Under the pieces are notes generated by a model, which was given only the letters and a program-made list of their open reading frames with translations, had not been told where the DNA came from and made no database searches. From Methanocorpusculum vombati (GTDB taxonomy: Archaea > Halobacteriota > Methanomicrobia > Methanomicrobiales > Methanocorpusculaceae), in assembly GCF_026891935.1 (NCBI RefSeq), contig NZ_JAPTGC010000006.1, positions 1 through 64,000 on the forward strand: a DNA stretch of 64,000 nucleotides. Reading direction: 5' to 3'. Position numbers and translations under genes: made by a program. Positions within the stretch are counted from its first letter, which is position 1, and every line of letters begins with the position of its first letter. This document shows, piece after piece, positions 17,852-26,998 of the stretch.

Positions 17852-18373
17852 ATGGCTTCCATACTCATCACCTGCTACAGCCGCACAGGCAAAACAAAAC
17901 TGCTCGCCGAAGCCATCGGCCGCGGCGCCGCAGAAGTCCCTGGAATAAAAGTTGATGTACTCGCATTCAACCGTGTAACAGCAAGCGACTTCGTCCGATA
18001 TGACGGAATTATTCTCGGCTCTCCCGTATACTTCGGCGGAGTCGCCTCCGAATTCAAAGAACTTATCGACGACACAACCTTCGTCCGGGGCCGGCTCTGT
18101 GGAAAAGTCGGTGCAGCCTTCACCACCGCAGGCGACCGTACCGGCGGCAAAGAAACAGCAATCCTCTCCATCGTCCAGGCCATGCTCATTCACGGCATGA
18201 TCGTCGTCGGCGACCCGATCGCAAACTCAGAAGGAAACGAAGAACACTCCGGCGGCCACTACGGCCTCGCAGCGGACGGCCAGTTACGTGAAACAGACCT
18301 TGAACACGGCGTCAACTTCGGCAGATACGTAGCAACAGTCGTCGCACGCATGACCGGCGCTGCCGCAGAATAA
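17852..18373 (+). CDS. Flavodoxin-family protein (WrbA/NAD(P)H-quinone reductase-like)
   Basis: Cytosolic flavodoxin-fold FMN protein of 173 residues. The phosphate-binding loop CYSRTGKTKLLAEAI is at residues 8-22. The second FMN loop, GSPVYFGGVASEFKEL, lies near residues 56-71, and the third, FTTAGDRTGGKETA, near 90-103. This pattern is closer to WrbA-like quinone reductases or multimeric flavodoxins than to long-chain flavodoxins. A TATA-like TTTAAAA about 35 bases upstream and the absence of a clear ribosome site suggest a short leader. It appears monocistronic. The electron partner is unknown. Confidence 0.85.
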   Translation: MASILITCYSRTGKTKLLAEAIGRGAAEVPGIKVDVLAFNRVTASDFVRYDGIILGSPVYFGGVASEFKELIDDTTFVRGRLCGKVGAAFTTAGDRTGGKETAILSIVQAMLIHGMIVVGDPIANSEGNEEHSGGHYGLAADGQLRETDLEHGVNFGRYVATVVARMTGAAAE

Positions 18374-18513
18374 ATCTCCTTTTTTGCAAAACAAAGCTCC
18401 CCGCAAACACGCTGCGAAACACTCCCGAAACCATACCCCCACACTCCTCCGGATACACCACCCCGCCGGTGAAAAAGGCTATCCCTCATCGCCTCAGATA
18501 TGTAAGATTACCC

Positions 18514-19446
18514 ATGGGACTATTTGACCGGATCAAAAAAACCGGCACAAACGAAAACGCAGGAACAGCAGCCCGAAAATACAGCGAAGCACTCTCCTAC
18601 CTGCAGTACAACCGGTACAGTGACGCACTCTGGTGCCTTGACGAAGCACTCGCCGCCGACCCGTCCAGCGCACCCGCATGGAACGACAAAGGACGCATCC
18701 TTGCCCTGCAGGGAAAACAAACCGAAGCAATACCCTGCTATGACAAAGCAATCGAACTCCGGCCAACAACCGCCGTCTATTACCACAACAAAGGCGACAC
18801 CCTTGCAACCTTTGGCGACACCCTTGCAGCCGACCAGTGCTTCCTCGAAGCACTCCGGTATGAACCCGACAATGTGATATACCTGACCAGCCACGCGCGA
18901 ATGCTCGCAGAAATGGGAAACTACAAAGAAGCAGACGACATCATGACCCGCGTCTGCAAAGCAGAACCCCGTGCCCCCGAACACTGGTTCAACCGGGCAA
19001 CCCTGCTCTACAACGCAGGAAAACTCCAAGACGCCATCGCATGCTACTCAGCCGTCACCGAAATTGCACCAGGACACGCAGTCAGCTACTTCAACTGCGG
19101 AAACGCACTCCGTGACCTGGGAAAATATGAAGAAGCCATCGCCAGATATGACCGTGCGCTCAAATACGACCGTACCATGACCGGCGCCATGAACAACAAA
19201 GGACTCGCTCTCAGCTGTCTGGGAAAACATCTCGAAGCACACGACTGCTTCCGCCGCGTCCTCATCGCACTGCCAAAATCCCCGGACATCTGGTACAACA
19301 AAGGCTACGAACTCCTGCAGCTCGGCGAAATCAGCGACGCCGTCACCGCATTCGACACAGCCCTCTCCTGCTGCAGTGACGAAGACACCGAACTCAAAAC
19401 GCGGATCACCGCCGAAAAGGAAAAAGCCCTCAGACAAAAGAAGTGA
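18514..19446 (+). CDS. Tetratricopeptide-repeat protein
   Basis: A 310-residue protein made almost wholly of TPR units (about eight, from residue 18 onward), each with the W/Y-N-G/A-A...P pattern such as AWNDKGRILALQGKQTEAIP. TPR arrays bind partner proteins; the partner is not evident here. No signal peptide or membrane helix is present. ATG at 18514 (MGLFDRIKK) is preferred over an in-frame start at 18469 because the extra segment is not TPR-like. The gene stands alone and converges on the aIF1 gene. Confidence 0.85.
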   Translation: MGLFDRIKKTGTNENAGTAARKYSEALSYLQYNRYSDALWCLDEALAADPSSAPAWNDKGRILALQGKQTEAIPCYDKAIELRPTTAVYYHNKGDTLATFGDTLAADQCFLEALRYEPDNVIYLTSHARMLAEMGNYKEADDIMTRVCKAEPRAPEHWFNRATLLYNAGKLQDAIACYSAVTEIAPGHAVSYFNCGNALRDLGKYEEAIARYDRALKYDRTMTGAMNNKGLALSCLGKHLEAHDCFRRVLIALPKSPDIWYNKGYELLQLGEISDAVTAFDTALSCCSDEDTELKTRITAEKEKALRQKK

Positions 19447-19478
19447 AAAAGAATTTTCAAAAAAATATTTTTTAGAAT
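19447..19478. terminator. AT-rich bidirectional terminator
   Basis: The 32 bases between the convergent TPR and aIF1 stops consist of A and T runs (AAAAAAATATTTTTT core), able to act as T-run terminators on both strands. Confidence 0.5.
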
Positions 19479-19784
19479 TCAGCTGATATTATCGATACTG
19501 TATCCGCGTGTGGTCAGCAGTTCCTTTACTCTGTCGCGGTGATTTCCCTGAAGTTCAATGGAATTTTCCTTCACCGTGCCGCCGCAGGCAAGGCGTCCTT
19601 TTAAGAACTTGGAGAGATCCTCGAGATCGATCTCATACGGATCCAGACCGTCCACAACGGTCACCTCTTTTCCGTACCGTCTCTTGCTTACTTTCACGCT
19701 GATTCTTTGCTGTTCCTTTGCGACTTCTTCACAAATACAGAGTTCTTTTGGTAAACCACATTTCGGGCAGATGCCACTGTTCAT
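19479..19784 (-). CDS. Translation initiation factor aIF1 (SUI1 family)
   Basis: A 101-residue SUI1-domain protein acting on the small ribosomal subunit in start-codon selection. An N-terminal C-x2-C...C-x-C zinc-like motif ([13 protein letters not shown]) precedes the SUI1 fold. Within the fold, [20 protein letters not shown] and [20 protein letters not shown] are characteristic. It appears monocistronic, with family B copy 2 immediately upstream. Confidence 0.93.
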   Translation of the reverse strand: MNSGICPKCGLPKELCICEEVAKEQQRISVKVSKRRYGKEVTVVDGLDPYEIDLEDLSKFLKGRLACGGTVKENSIELQGNHRDRVKELLTTRGYSIDNIS

Positions 19785-19833
19785 TGCACTACTAAATGGT
19801 GCTCGTGAGTTAAAATAGATATTGGCCTGACAA

Positions 19834-20052
19834 GCGTTGCACCTTTATTCCTGATCATCCCACAAAAAACACCGAACACACAGAAATTTTCAACATCACG
19901 GAATATACAAGAAAACCACAGAAACAGAGTAATTTAGAATTCCGTGATGTTCACGAACTGTTCCGGGAGGTTGTTACTTCCGTGCGTTTCGTGTCTTCTG
20001 TAGGCTGAAATACGATTATTCGTAGGCAATAAACGAATTTAGGTACAACGCC
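19834..20052 (-). repeat. Repeat family B, copy 2 (inverted relative to copy 1)
   Basis: Ends GCGTTGCACCT and AGGTACAACGCC are inverted. The interior has AACATCACGGAAT...ATTCCGTGATGTT and a cognate of the CCACAGAAAACAC arm in reverse order to copy 1, including CATCCCACAAAAAACACCG near the left and TCTTCTGTAGGCTGAAATACG near the right. It fills nearly all of the gap between aIF1 and the methyltransferase gene, leaving each promoter only 45-50 bases. Confidence 0.85.
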
Positions 20053-20096
20053 CTGCTGAGGAAAACTCTTATCTCCTTTCGCATCATCTATCCCAT

Positions 20097-21134
20097 ATGA
20101 ACTGCCCTGTCTGCGGACAGGATTGCATTCAGTCTTCTGATGATCTGGTAACTACTTCTGCTCACCGGTTTGATGCGTGCCCGTCCTGTCAGGGTTTGCA
20201 AAGAGACAAACGTCTACCGCCGGTTCTGGACTCCCCTCCCCCTCCCTGCCCGGTCTGCGGCAAACGCTATATTGATGATGTTTTTTCCCATATCTGGCTG
20301 ATACTCGTAGAAGAGAAGATCATTTCCCCCGCATCTCCGCTGGGCAATGCAGGAGTTCCGCATCTGCATCCGTTTATGGTACTCAGTGCCCCGCCGTATC
20401 TCCCGCCGCACTCCCTGATTCTTCTGACGCATGCCATTGACAAAGATATTGCCGACCGCCTGATGGCAGAGATTCCCGAACTCCTGGGCGTTGTCCGGGA
20501 CCGGCATGTGGTCCCGGGATTATCCCGCGGAATGGATTCGCCGGTATTTCATACACATGAACTTATTGCCGGATGCGACCTTCATGCCGCCGTTTTCCCG
20601 TCGCCCGCCGGAAACATTGTGGTGTACCAGCGAAGTTCCACCATGCATGTAGAGATGCCGCGACCATTCAATCCGAAACTTCTCTCGATCTCCCGTATGA
20701 TTGGACGGTCCCGCCCGACGACGGTCATCGACGGCTGTTCGGGAGTAGGAACCCTCGGTATCGCCGCAAGTCTTGCCGGAATGCCGCATGTCATTCTCAA
20801 TGACCGGTGGTCTGCGGCAGCATTCTGGAGTGCGGTCAACATCTCGGTCAACTGCCGTCCGCTGGGTCTTGACGATTTTTCCTGGCAGACAGACCCCGCG
20901 GAATTTCCCCAAAAAAAGATCCGCCGCTGTCCGGTGGAGGTGGCATCCGCCTCCGGCAGCCATGCAAGGCTTGAGGTCTGGCACGGGGATTTCCGGTGTC
21001 TTCCGCGAAAAATTCCGGTCTCTGCTGATGCACTCTGCGTCTTTGATCCGTTTGAGAAAGAGGACCGGCAGGGTATGGAAAAGATCATGAACGAGTGGAA
21101 AAAATCCACCGGCAGCCGGATTTTTATACCGTAA
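20097..21134 (+). CDS. Zinc-ribbon / SAM-dependent methyltransferase-like protein
   Basis: A 345-residue protein with three parts. The N-terminal 60 residues hold CPVC, CPSC and CPVC pairs forming one or two zinc ribbons. A middle region is unassigned. A Rossmann methyltransferase core follows, in which VIDGCSGVGTLGIAASLAG (about residues 211-229) is the SAM-binding motif I and HVILNDRW follows as motif II. A later FDPFEK replaces the usual NPP/DPPY motif IV, so a DNA or RNA N-methylase role is not clear. It resembles class I methyltransferases of the tRNA Trm5/Trm14 style in context only. It is monocistronic, and tex follows after 64 bases. Confidence 0.6.
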   Translation: MNCPVCGQDCIQSSDDLVTTSAHRFDACPSCQGLQRDKRLPPVLDSPPPPCPVCGKRYIDDVFSHIWLILVEEKIISPASPLGNAGVPHLHPFMVLSAPPYLPPHSLILLTHAIDKDIADRLMAEIPELLGVVRDRHVVPGLSRGMDSPVFHTHELIAGCDLHAAVFPSPAGNIVVYQRSSTMHVEMPRPFNPKLLSISRMIGRSRPTTVIDGCSGVGTLGIAASLAGMPHVILNDRWSAAAFWSAVNISVNCRPLGLDDFSWQTDPAEFPQKKIRRCPVEVASASGSHARLEVWHGDFRCLPRKIPVSADALCVFDPFEKEDRQGMEKIMNEWKKSTGSRIFIP

Positions 21135-21198
21135 TTTTCCCGCTAACCTCCGGAAGAGGCAGATTTATCCCGCACCCCATGCAAGTACTACACAACAT

Positions 21199-23346
21199 AT
21201 GATCCTCTCCACAGGCCCCGGTTCCACCCGCCTCTGCCGCAAAGTTGCCGATTCCCTTTCCCTTCCTGAGGAGTCCGTTACTGCGGTTGCGTCGCTGTTC
21301 GGCAGCGGGGCAACCGTCCCTTTCATCGCCCGCTACCGGAAAGAGGCCACAGGTTCCCTTGACGAGGTTGCCATCGCTTCGGTGCGTGACGCACTTATCC
21401 GCATCAAACAGGTTGACGATCGCAGGGGAAGCATTCTTGCAACGCTTCGGGAACGAAAGGTTCTGACCGCTGATTTGCAGGACAAACTCCTCGCGGCCGA
21501 TACCGTTGCTGAGCTTGAAGATATCTATCTGCCGTTCCGGCCAAAGCGCCAGACCCGTGCAAGCGTTGCCCGCGACCGCGGTCTTGCACCGCTTGCTGCG
21601 GTTCTGCGCATGCAGGATGTGCGGCTGTCGCCGGAGGCGGCAGCCGCAACCTTCCTCACTCCGGAGGTTCCGACAGCGGCGGATGCGCTTGCCGGTGCAC
21701 GGGACATTATTGCCGAGGAGATCTCCGAGGACGCCGGTCTCCGCGGTATGATTCGCGGCATCTATGCCCGTTCCGCACATCTCTCTTCCGGGGTGGTGAA
21801 GGGAAAGGCCGAGGATGCCTCGGTGTATGCCGGATATTTTGCCTGGGACGAGCTGATCACCCGTGCAGCATCCCACCGCGTGCTTGCGGTGATGCGGGGT
21901 GAACGGGAAGGCGTACTCCGCCTGCATCTCGCGCCGCCGGAGGAACGTGTTCTCAAAGAACTGATTCCGCGTGTCGTGACCGGTACCGGTGCGGCTTCGT
22001 CCGAAGTTGCGGCAGCAGCAGCTGATGCCTACCGCCGTCTGATTGCCCCGTCACTGGAACGCGAGTTTTTCAACACGATTAAGGAGCGTGCCGACACCGA
22101 GGCGATCTCGGTGTTTGCCGAGAACCTTCGTCATCTCCTGCTTGCCGAGCCTGCCGGAGAGAAGCGGGTGCTTGCAATCGATCCGGGATACCGTACCGGC
22201 TGCAAGTTTGTCTGCCTTGATGCGACCGGCGGTGTTGTGGAGACCGGTGTTCTCTATCCGGAGACGAAGCGTACTCAGGCACGCGAAACGGTGATCCGGC
22301 TCTGCAAGACGCATGCAATCGACATCATCGCGATTGGAAACGGTACGGCAGGCCGGGAGACGGAGAAGTTTGTCAAAGGTATCACCTTCGGCAGACCGCT
22401 GCCGGTTCTGCTGACAAGTGAGTGCGGTGCGTCAGTGTACTCGGCGTCGGCGGAGGCACGGCGCGAGTTCCCGGATCTTGACGTCACGCTTCGCGGGGCG
22501 GTGTCCATCGGACGCCGTGTCCAGGATCCGCTGGCGGAACTGGTCAAGATCGATCCAAAATCGCTTGGTGTCGGTCAGTATCAGCATGATGTGGATCAGA
22601 ACCGGCTTGCCGCAAAACTTGCCGATGTGGTCGAGCAGACGGTGAACGCCGTCGGGGTGAACCTCAATACGGCAAGTTCCGCGCTGCTCTCCTACGTGTC
22701 GGGTATCGGGCCGGCACTTGCCGAAAAGATCGTTGCCTACCGGTCCGCAAACGGTCCGTTCAGGAACCGCAGGGAACTGCTGAACGTTCCGGGAGTCGGG
22801 CCGAAGACTTTTGAACAGGCCGCAGGATTTCTCCGTATCCGCGGAGGCGATAATTCGCTTGATATGACCGGTGTGCATCCCGAGCGGTATTCCCTTGTGG
22901 AACGGATGGCAGCGGACCTTGGCGTCCCCGCAGGAAGGCTTGCAGGCAGTACCGAGCTTTTGAAACGGATCGATCCGGAGAGGTATGTGAGTCCGGACTG
23001 CGGTCTTGTGACGGTCACCGACATCATTGAGGAGCTGGCAAATCCGGGCCGTGACATCCGTGTTACGGGGGAGGAGGAGTTTTCCTTTGATTCCACCGTG
23101 CAGGAGATTACTGATCTGACCGAGGGTATGGTGCTTCCGGGCATTGTTACAAACGTTACGGCGTTCGGGGCGTTCGTGGATGTGGGTGTGCATCAGGACG
23201 GACTTGTGCACATCAGTGAGCTTGCTGACCGGTTTGTTGCACATCCGTCCGAGGTGGTTCAGGTGGGGAATCATGTCCGCGTGGTGGTGCTGGCGGTTGA
23301 TACGGCCCGCGGCCGTATCAGTCTGAGCATGAAACGGGCGGTGTGA
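21199..23346 (+). CDS. tex: Tex-family RNA-binding transcription accessory protein
   Basis: A 715-residue Tex protein with the full bacterial domain order: helical N-terminal region with FIARYRKEATGSLDE near residues 40-54, YqgF/RNase-H-like domain opening at AIDPGYRTGCKF near residue 327, helix-hairpin-helix DNA-binding region around 490-560 (GIGPALAEKIVAYR, VPGVGPKTFEQAAGFLRI), and a C-terminal S1 RNA-binding domain around 640-710. Tex is related to eukaryotic Spt6. It is nearly universal in bacteria and patchy in archaea, so ancient transfer is plausible. The DUF2115 gene starts on the next base. Confidence 0.94.
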   Translation: MILSTGPGSTRLCRKVADSLSLPEESVTAVASLFGSGATVPFIARYRKEATGSLDEVAIASVRDALIRIKQVDDRRGSILATLRERKVLTADLQDKLLAADTVAELEDIYLPFRPKRQTRASVARDRGLAPLAAVLRMQDVRLSPEAAAATFLTPEVPTAADALAGARDIIAEEISEDAGLRGMIRGIYARSAHLSSGVVKGKAEDASVYAGYFAWDELITRAASHRVLAVMRGEREGVLRLHLAPPEERVLKELIPRVVTGTGAASSEVAAAAADAYRRLIAPSLEREFFNTIKERADTEAISVFAENLRHLLLAEPAGEKRVLAIDPGYRTGCKFVCLDATGGVVETGVLYPETKRTQARETVIRLCKTHAIDIIAIGNGTAGRETEKFVKGITFGRPLPVLLTSECGASVYSASAEARREFPDLDVTLRGAVSIGRRVQDPLAELVKIDPKSLGVGQYQHDVDQNRLAAKLADVVEQTVNAVGVNLNTASSALLSYVSGIGPALAEKIVAYRSANGPFRNRRELLNVPGVGPKTFEQAAGFLRIRGGDNSLDMTGVHPERYSLVERMAADLGVPAGRLAGSTELLKRIDPERYVSPDCGLVTVTDIIEELANPGRDIRVTGEEEFSFDSTVQEITDLTEGMVLPGIVTNVTAFGAFVDVGVHQDGLVHISELADRFVAHPSEVVQVGNHVRVVVLAVDTARGRISLSMKRAV

Positions 23347-23982
23347 ATGGGGTTCTGGAACCGGTCCGGGGCGGAGCGGTATGCTGCCGGTGATACTGAC
23401 TGGTCTGCTCTTGCACGTCTTTTGCGGAAAGGTGAACTTCTTGCGGAGTTGCAGTCCTGCGGGGCCGTGTTTACTCCGGAGGATCTGGAGGAGATGCTTG
23501 TACGGTACGGGAAAAAACTGGCGCATGTCAGGAAGGAGTATGCAGCGGTTCTTCTTGCTTCTGCCCGTGTCCAGATTGTGGACGGGTATCACCGCATGAT
23601 GACAGCAAAACTTGCAGCTGTTCATGCTGATGTTCGTCTGCCGGGGTCGTGGAAGGAGTTTGTGCGGTTTGCTGCGGATCAGACCCGGGGAAATCGGCTT
23701 GCAGAGCTCAAGTATCTGATCGCTGCGTATGCTATGTACGTTGCGGATGAGCCGGCCCATCCGGTGGGGACGCCGTTTCCCGGCGGATACTCCGTTGAGC
23801 TGCATGAGGGTGTGTATTACTGTCCGGTACGTGCTGCCCAGAGTGAAGTGGATGAGGCGCTTTGCCGGTTCTGTCCTGCGGTGCAGAGCCGTGAACGGGA
23901 TCTGGTGCTTACCCGCGGGCAGCGTGAGTTTGTGGAACGCGGGGAGAAACTGGAGAACTACTTCTACCATTACCACGGGTGA
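23347..23982 (+). CDS. DUF2115 (UPF0305) family protein
   Basis: A conserved methanogen protein of 211 residues and unknown function. The C-terminal CPVR...ALCRFCPA cysteine motif (about residues 159-180) is the family mark and could bind a metal. The N-terminal two thirds are helical and charged, without signal or membrane segments. ATG follows the tex TGA with no gap, so the two are probably translated together. A hairpin terminator stands seven bases after its stop. Confidence 0.8.
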   Translation: MGFWNRSGAERYAAGDTDWSALARLLRKGELLAELQSCGAVFTPEDLEEMLVRYGKKLAHVRKEYAAVLLASARVQIVDGYHRMMTAKLAAVHADVRLPGSWKEFVRFAADQTRGNRLAELKYLIAAYAMYVADEPAHPVGTPFPGGYSVELHEGVYYCPVRAAQSEVDEALCRFCPAVQSRERDLVLTRGQREFVERGEKLENYFYHYHG

Positions 23983-23989
23983 TCGGTGA

Positions 23990-24026
23990 AACAGTGCCCG
24001 GGATGCGGGCCGGGCTGTTCTTTTTT
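23990..24026 (+). terminator. Hairpin plus T-run terminator after tex-DUF2115
   Basis: AACAGTGCCCGG (23990-24001) pairs with CCGGGCTGTT (24010-24019), with one bulged base. It is followed by CTTTTTT at 24020-24026. This looks like an intrinsic terminator for the upstream operon. Confidence 0.7.
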
Positions 24027-24047
24027 CATTTTGTGTGTGTCAGGCCG

Positions 24048-24268
24048 GATGTTGCGCCTAACTCCGTTTATTGACGATGAATCATCGTATTTCAGCCCAC
24101 AGAAGACACGAAACACACAGACGCAAAAAACATCCCGGACCAGTTCGTGAACATCACGGAATCCTAAATTACTCTGTTTCCGTGATTTTCCCGGGTATTC
24201 CGTGATGTTGAAGATGTCTGTCTGTTCTGTATTTTTCGTGGGATCTTCAGGAAGAAAGGTGCAACTCC
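24048..24268 (+). repeat. Repeat family B, copy 3
   Basis: Same order as copy 1: an end with TGTTGCGCCTAACTCCGTTTATTGAC, then CAGCCCACAGAAGACACGAAACACAC, then AACATCACGGAAT pairing with ATTCCGTGATGTT, and a closing AGGTGCAACT. The terminal repeats are more decayed than in copies 1 and 2. It lies between the tex-operon terminator and the 3' end of the convergent MFS gene, so it interrupts no gene. Confidence 0.82.
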
Positions 24269-24366
24269 CCTCAGCAGGATGCTGTCCATAAACCCGTGCG
24301 ATTCTGGGCGGCTCTTCTCATCCTGCCCATCCCCGCACAGCCCGCAGACAGTTTTCAAAAACAGTA

Positions 24367-25959
24367 TTACCGGGACTGCGTATCCGCAGTCCAGGACAGC
24401 AGCATCCCGACAACCAGCACCACAATCGCCGCAACAACCGTCGCATGCATCATCACCAGAAACTCCCCGACATGATCCTGCCCCATCTGTACCCCGGCAC
24501 CGAGAAACAGATTCGTCAGCACCGTCATCATCCCAATAGAGATCGCCATCCCCAGCATACGGGTTGTCGAAAGTGTACCGGACGCCATACCGTACTCCTG
24601 CTCGGTTACCGCATTCATGATAGCCGTACTGTTCGGCGTCACAAAAATTGCAATCCCCACACCAAACAGTGCCTGTACCGCAACCATCGTCCAGACCGCC
24701 TGCTCCGCCCCGCAGGTCAGGAGAAGCAGCATACCAAGCACAATAATACCCAGCCCGGTCGTCGTCGCATAGCGCGGCGGCGCATTCTTCACCAGGCGAT
24801 CAATGACCGCAAGCACAATCGACCCGCAACCAAACGCCGCAACACTCGCCGCAACCACCGCTGCAAGCAGCCAGACAGGACTCGCAGACGGAACCCCAAG
24901 CAAAAATGCTGCAGCACCGCCCGCCACCGCCATCACCGCACCCGACACAATCAGCCAGCGCGGCAGCAGGTGATCATAGAACTTCCCGGCCACAATCGTA
25001 AACAACACCAGAATCAGTCCCTGCGTCGTTACCACCAGCGCACGTTCCAGCGCAGAAAAACCCCAGGCATGGGTCATATACATCGACACCAGCGACCCCA
25101 TCGCATAAATTGCCACATAATACAACAGATTCGCCGAATTATTGAACGTAAACCCGCGGTTCTTCAAAATCAGCTGTACCGGAACCAGCGGATTGGATGC
25201 CCGCCTCTCATACCGGAAGAACAGCCCGAGCAGCACAAGTCCTGCAACCAGCAGTCCGAGTGCAAACAGATCCGGCATCTTCGAAAACCCGTACAGCCCG
25301 AGTGTCATACCAAAAATAAACAAAACCGCCCCCGGCCAGTCATACGGCATCGTATCCGTCGGCACATCGCGCGGCACAAACGGAACAGCCAGAACAAACG
25401 ACAGCAGGGCAACAGGCACCAGAATCAGATACACCATCTGCCACCCGTACACATCCGTCAGTGCCCCGGCAAGCAGCGGACCTGCAAGCTGTCCGAGGAA
25501 CACACCGGTCATTGCAATCCCGATAGCCGTACCCCGAAGCTCAACCTTCACTACCGAAGTAACCAGCGCAATCGCCGTACCAAACATCAGCGCGTTCCCC
25601 ACACCTTCGACCGCCCGCATCACCAGCACCATCTCCCCCGTTGTTGCAAGACCGATACCAAGCGAACCAATCCCAAGAAGCAACACCCCCAGACAAAAGA
25701 ACACCTTCTTACTGATCTTGTCCGCATACCGTGCCGCAGGGATAAGAAACACTGTTGAAGTCAGCAGATATATCGTCAGAATCCAGCCGAACATACTCAT
25801 CGGCAGCTGCAGATCCGAAATCAGAGAGGGGAGCGCAATATTTGTCGCCTCTCCGATAAACGGCGGCAGAAAACATGCAATCGCAACAGTAATCGCCACC
25901 AGGTACTGCTGACGGTTCAGATGCACAGAATCCATACTCATCCATTGGAAAGAGGACAT
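24367..25959 (-). CDS. MFS transporter, DHA2 (EmrB/QacA-like) family
   Basis: A drug:proton antiporter-type permease of 530 residues with about 14 hydrophobic helices. Family marks are GWILTIYLLTSTVFLIPAAR near helix 2 (motif A region ARYADKISKK), AVEGVGNALMFGTAIALV in helix 4 and a helix 5 antiporter-like GQLAGPLLAGALTDVYGWQM motif. The substrate is unknown; efflux of toxic compounds is usual. Alternative starts are ATGs at codons 1, 7 and 9; no strong ribosome site decides among them. No regulator lies beside it. Confidence 0.85.
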   Translation of the reverse strand: MSSFQWMSMDSVHLNRQQYLVAITVAIACFLPPFIGEATNIALPSLISDLQLPMSMFGWILTIYLLTSTVFLIPAARYADKISKKVFFCLGVLLLGIGSLGIGLATTGEMVLVMRAVEGVGNALMFGTAIALVTSVVKVELRGTAIGIAMTGVFLGQLAGPLLAGALTDVYGWQMVYLILVPVALLSFVLAVPFVPRDVPTDTMPYDWPGAVLFIFGMTLGLYGFSKMPDLFALGLLVAGLVLLGLFFRYERRASNPLVPVQLILKNRGFTFNNSANLLYYVAIYAMGSLVSMYMTHAWGFSALERALVVTTQGLILVLFTIVAGKFYDHLLPRWLIVSGAVMAVAGGAAAFLLGVPSASPVWLLAAVVAASVAAFGCGSIVLAVIDRLVKNAPPRYATTTGLGIIVLGMLLLLTCGAEQAVWTMVAVQALFGVGIAIFVTPNSTAIMNAVTEQEYGMASGTLSTTRMLGMAISIGMMTVLTNLFLGAGVQMGQDHVGEFLVMMHATVVAAIVVLVVGMLLSWTADTQSR

Positions 25960-26007
25960 GTATTAAGATACCGAAATGATAAGCAACTCAATTATGAGTA
26001 AAAAAGA

Positions 26008-26919
26008 TTAGGAGTTCTTCCTTGCCGCGGCAATGACCCTGTCGGCACGATCCGAATCAAGATTCGGGCAGAGCGTATACCACTCCGCTTTAATCTCCCG
26101 CTCATCCTTCGGATCACGGAACTTTATCAGCGTCGTCACCGCCCGGTAACAGGTCCGGCACAGCGGCACATACTCCCCGGACCCTGAACCGAACTGCGGA
26201 AGCTCGGCCGGAGACACCGCACCGCACAGATGACACACATGCATATCCGGCCCTGCGGCGGAGGGAGATGCTGCCTGAGACTCCCGGTGAACACCTGAGG
26301 ACGGCGGCGGAGCAACCGTCCGCACCGGAACGGATGCCGGCATCGTTTTTCTCTCCGCCGGTTTTCTTACCGGCGGAGATACGATCTCCTCCTCTTCAAA
26401 CAGATCCTCCTCCGGCTCCCCTGCGGACTCGTGATACGGCACCGGCTCCTCATACCGTTCCCCGTACTCCGGTTCCCCGTATTCGTCGTATTCAGGATCC
26501 GCCATCCGGTCGGCAATACCCGTTTCCATCACACCATCCTGAATCTCCAGCTCCGGATCGCGGACATGTTTTGGCACATAGGACTCGGGTCTCTCCTCCT
26601 CGGCCTCAAGCGGCATGCTTTCCTTCCGGGGCTTCTGCTGCTTTTTCTTACCGCCTCCCCCGAATATCGACGCAAACAACCCCTTCTTTCGGGGTTTTGA
26701 CTTAGGTGAAGAACCGCCGCCGGTCTCCATCAGTGCATCGGACGACCCGCCGAAGGATACATCAGCATAACTGTCAAACGCTTCCTTTTCAACCGGGTGA
26801 TCGCCGCCGAACCCCCCGCCCAGTACATCAAACGATTTTCCTTTGGACTTCTTCTTCCGCAACCCGCTGCCGCCAATCGGACCTGCGAGCGGATCGAACT
26901 CCTGTTTTTTCCGTGCCAT
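26008..26919 (-). CDS. Disordered protein with C-terminal zinc-ribbon
   Basis: Not recognised by function. The 303-residue product starts at ATG 26919 (MARKKQEFDPLAG), preferred over an upstream start because a purine-rich GGCGGAAG lies before it. Residues about 1-225 are low complexity: basic and Gly-rich patches, then acidic Glu/Tyr/Pro-rich segments, then a Pro/Ser-rich stretch. The last 75 residues look folded, with CHLCG and CRTCY as two halves of a zinc site and an ending rich in charged helix. The plan (long tail plus C-terminal CxxC pair) resembles that of the gene upstream of cdc6. Nothing shows a membrane location. Confidence 0.65.
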   Translation of the reverse strand: MARKKQEFDPLAGPIGGSGLRKKKSKGKSFDVLGGGFGGDHPVEKEAFDSYADVSFGGSSDALMETGGGSSPKSKPRKKGLFASIFGGGGKKKQQKPRKESMPLEAEEERPESYVPKHVRDPELEIQDGVMETGIADRMADPEYDEYGEPEYGERYEEPVPYHESAGEPEEDLFEEEEIVSPPVRKPAERKTMPASVPVRTVAPPPSSGVHRESQAASPSAAGPDMHVCHLCGAVSPAELPQFGSGSGEYVPLCRTCYRAVTTLIKFRDPKDEREIKAEWYTLCPNLDSDRADRVIAAARKNS

Positions 26920-26998
26920 GGTAATTCTTCCGCCGGGTAGTTTTCTACTTTCATATGCAACGCCCACCTATTAATACCTCTGGAGTGATCTCTTCTAT

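Noticed and set aside
24445-25758. Long plus-strand frame of more than 430 codons opposite the MFS gene
   Set aside because: Very rich in His, Arg and Gln, as expected from the antisense of hydrophobic codons; the minus-strand transporter is clear.
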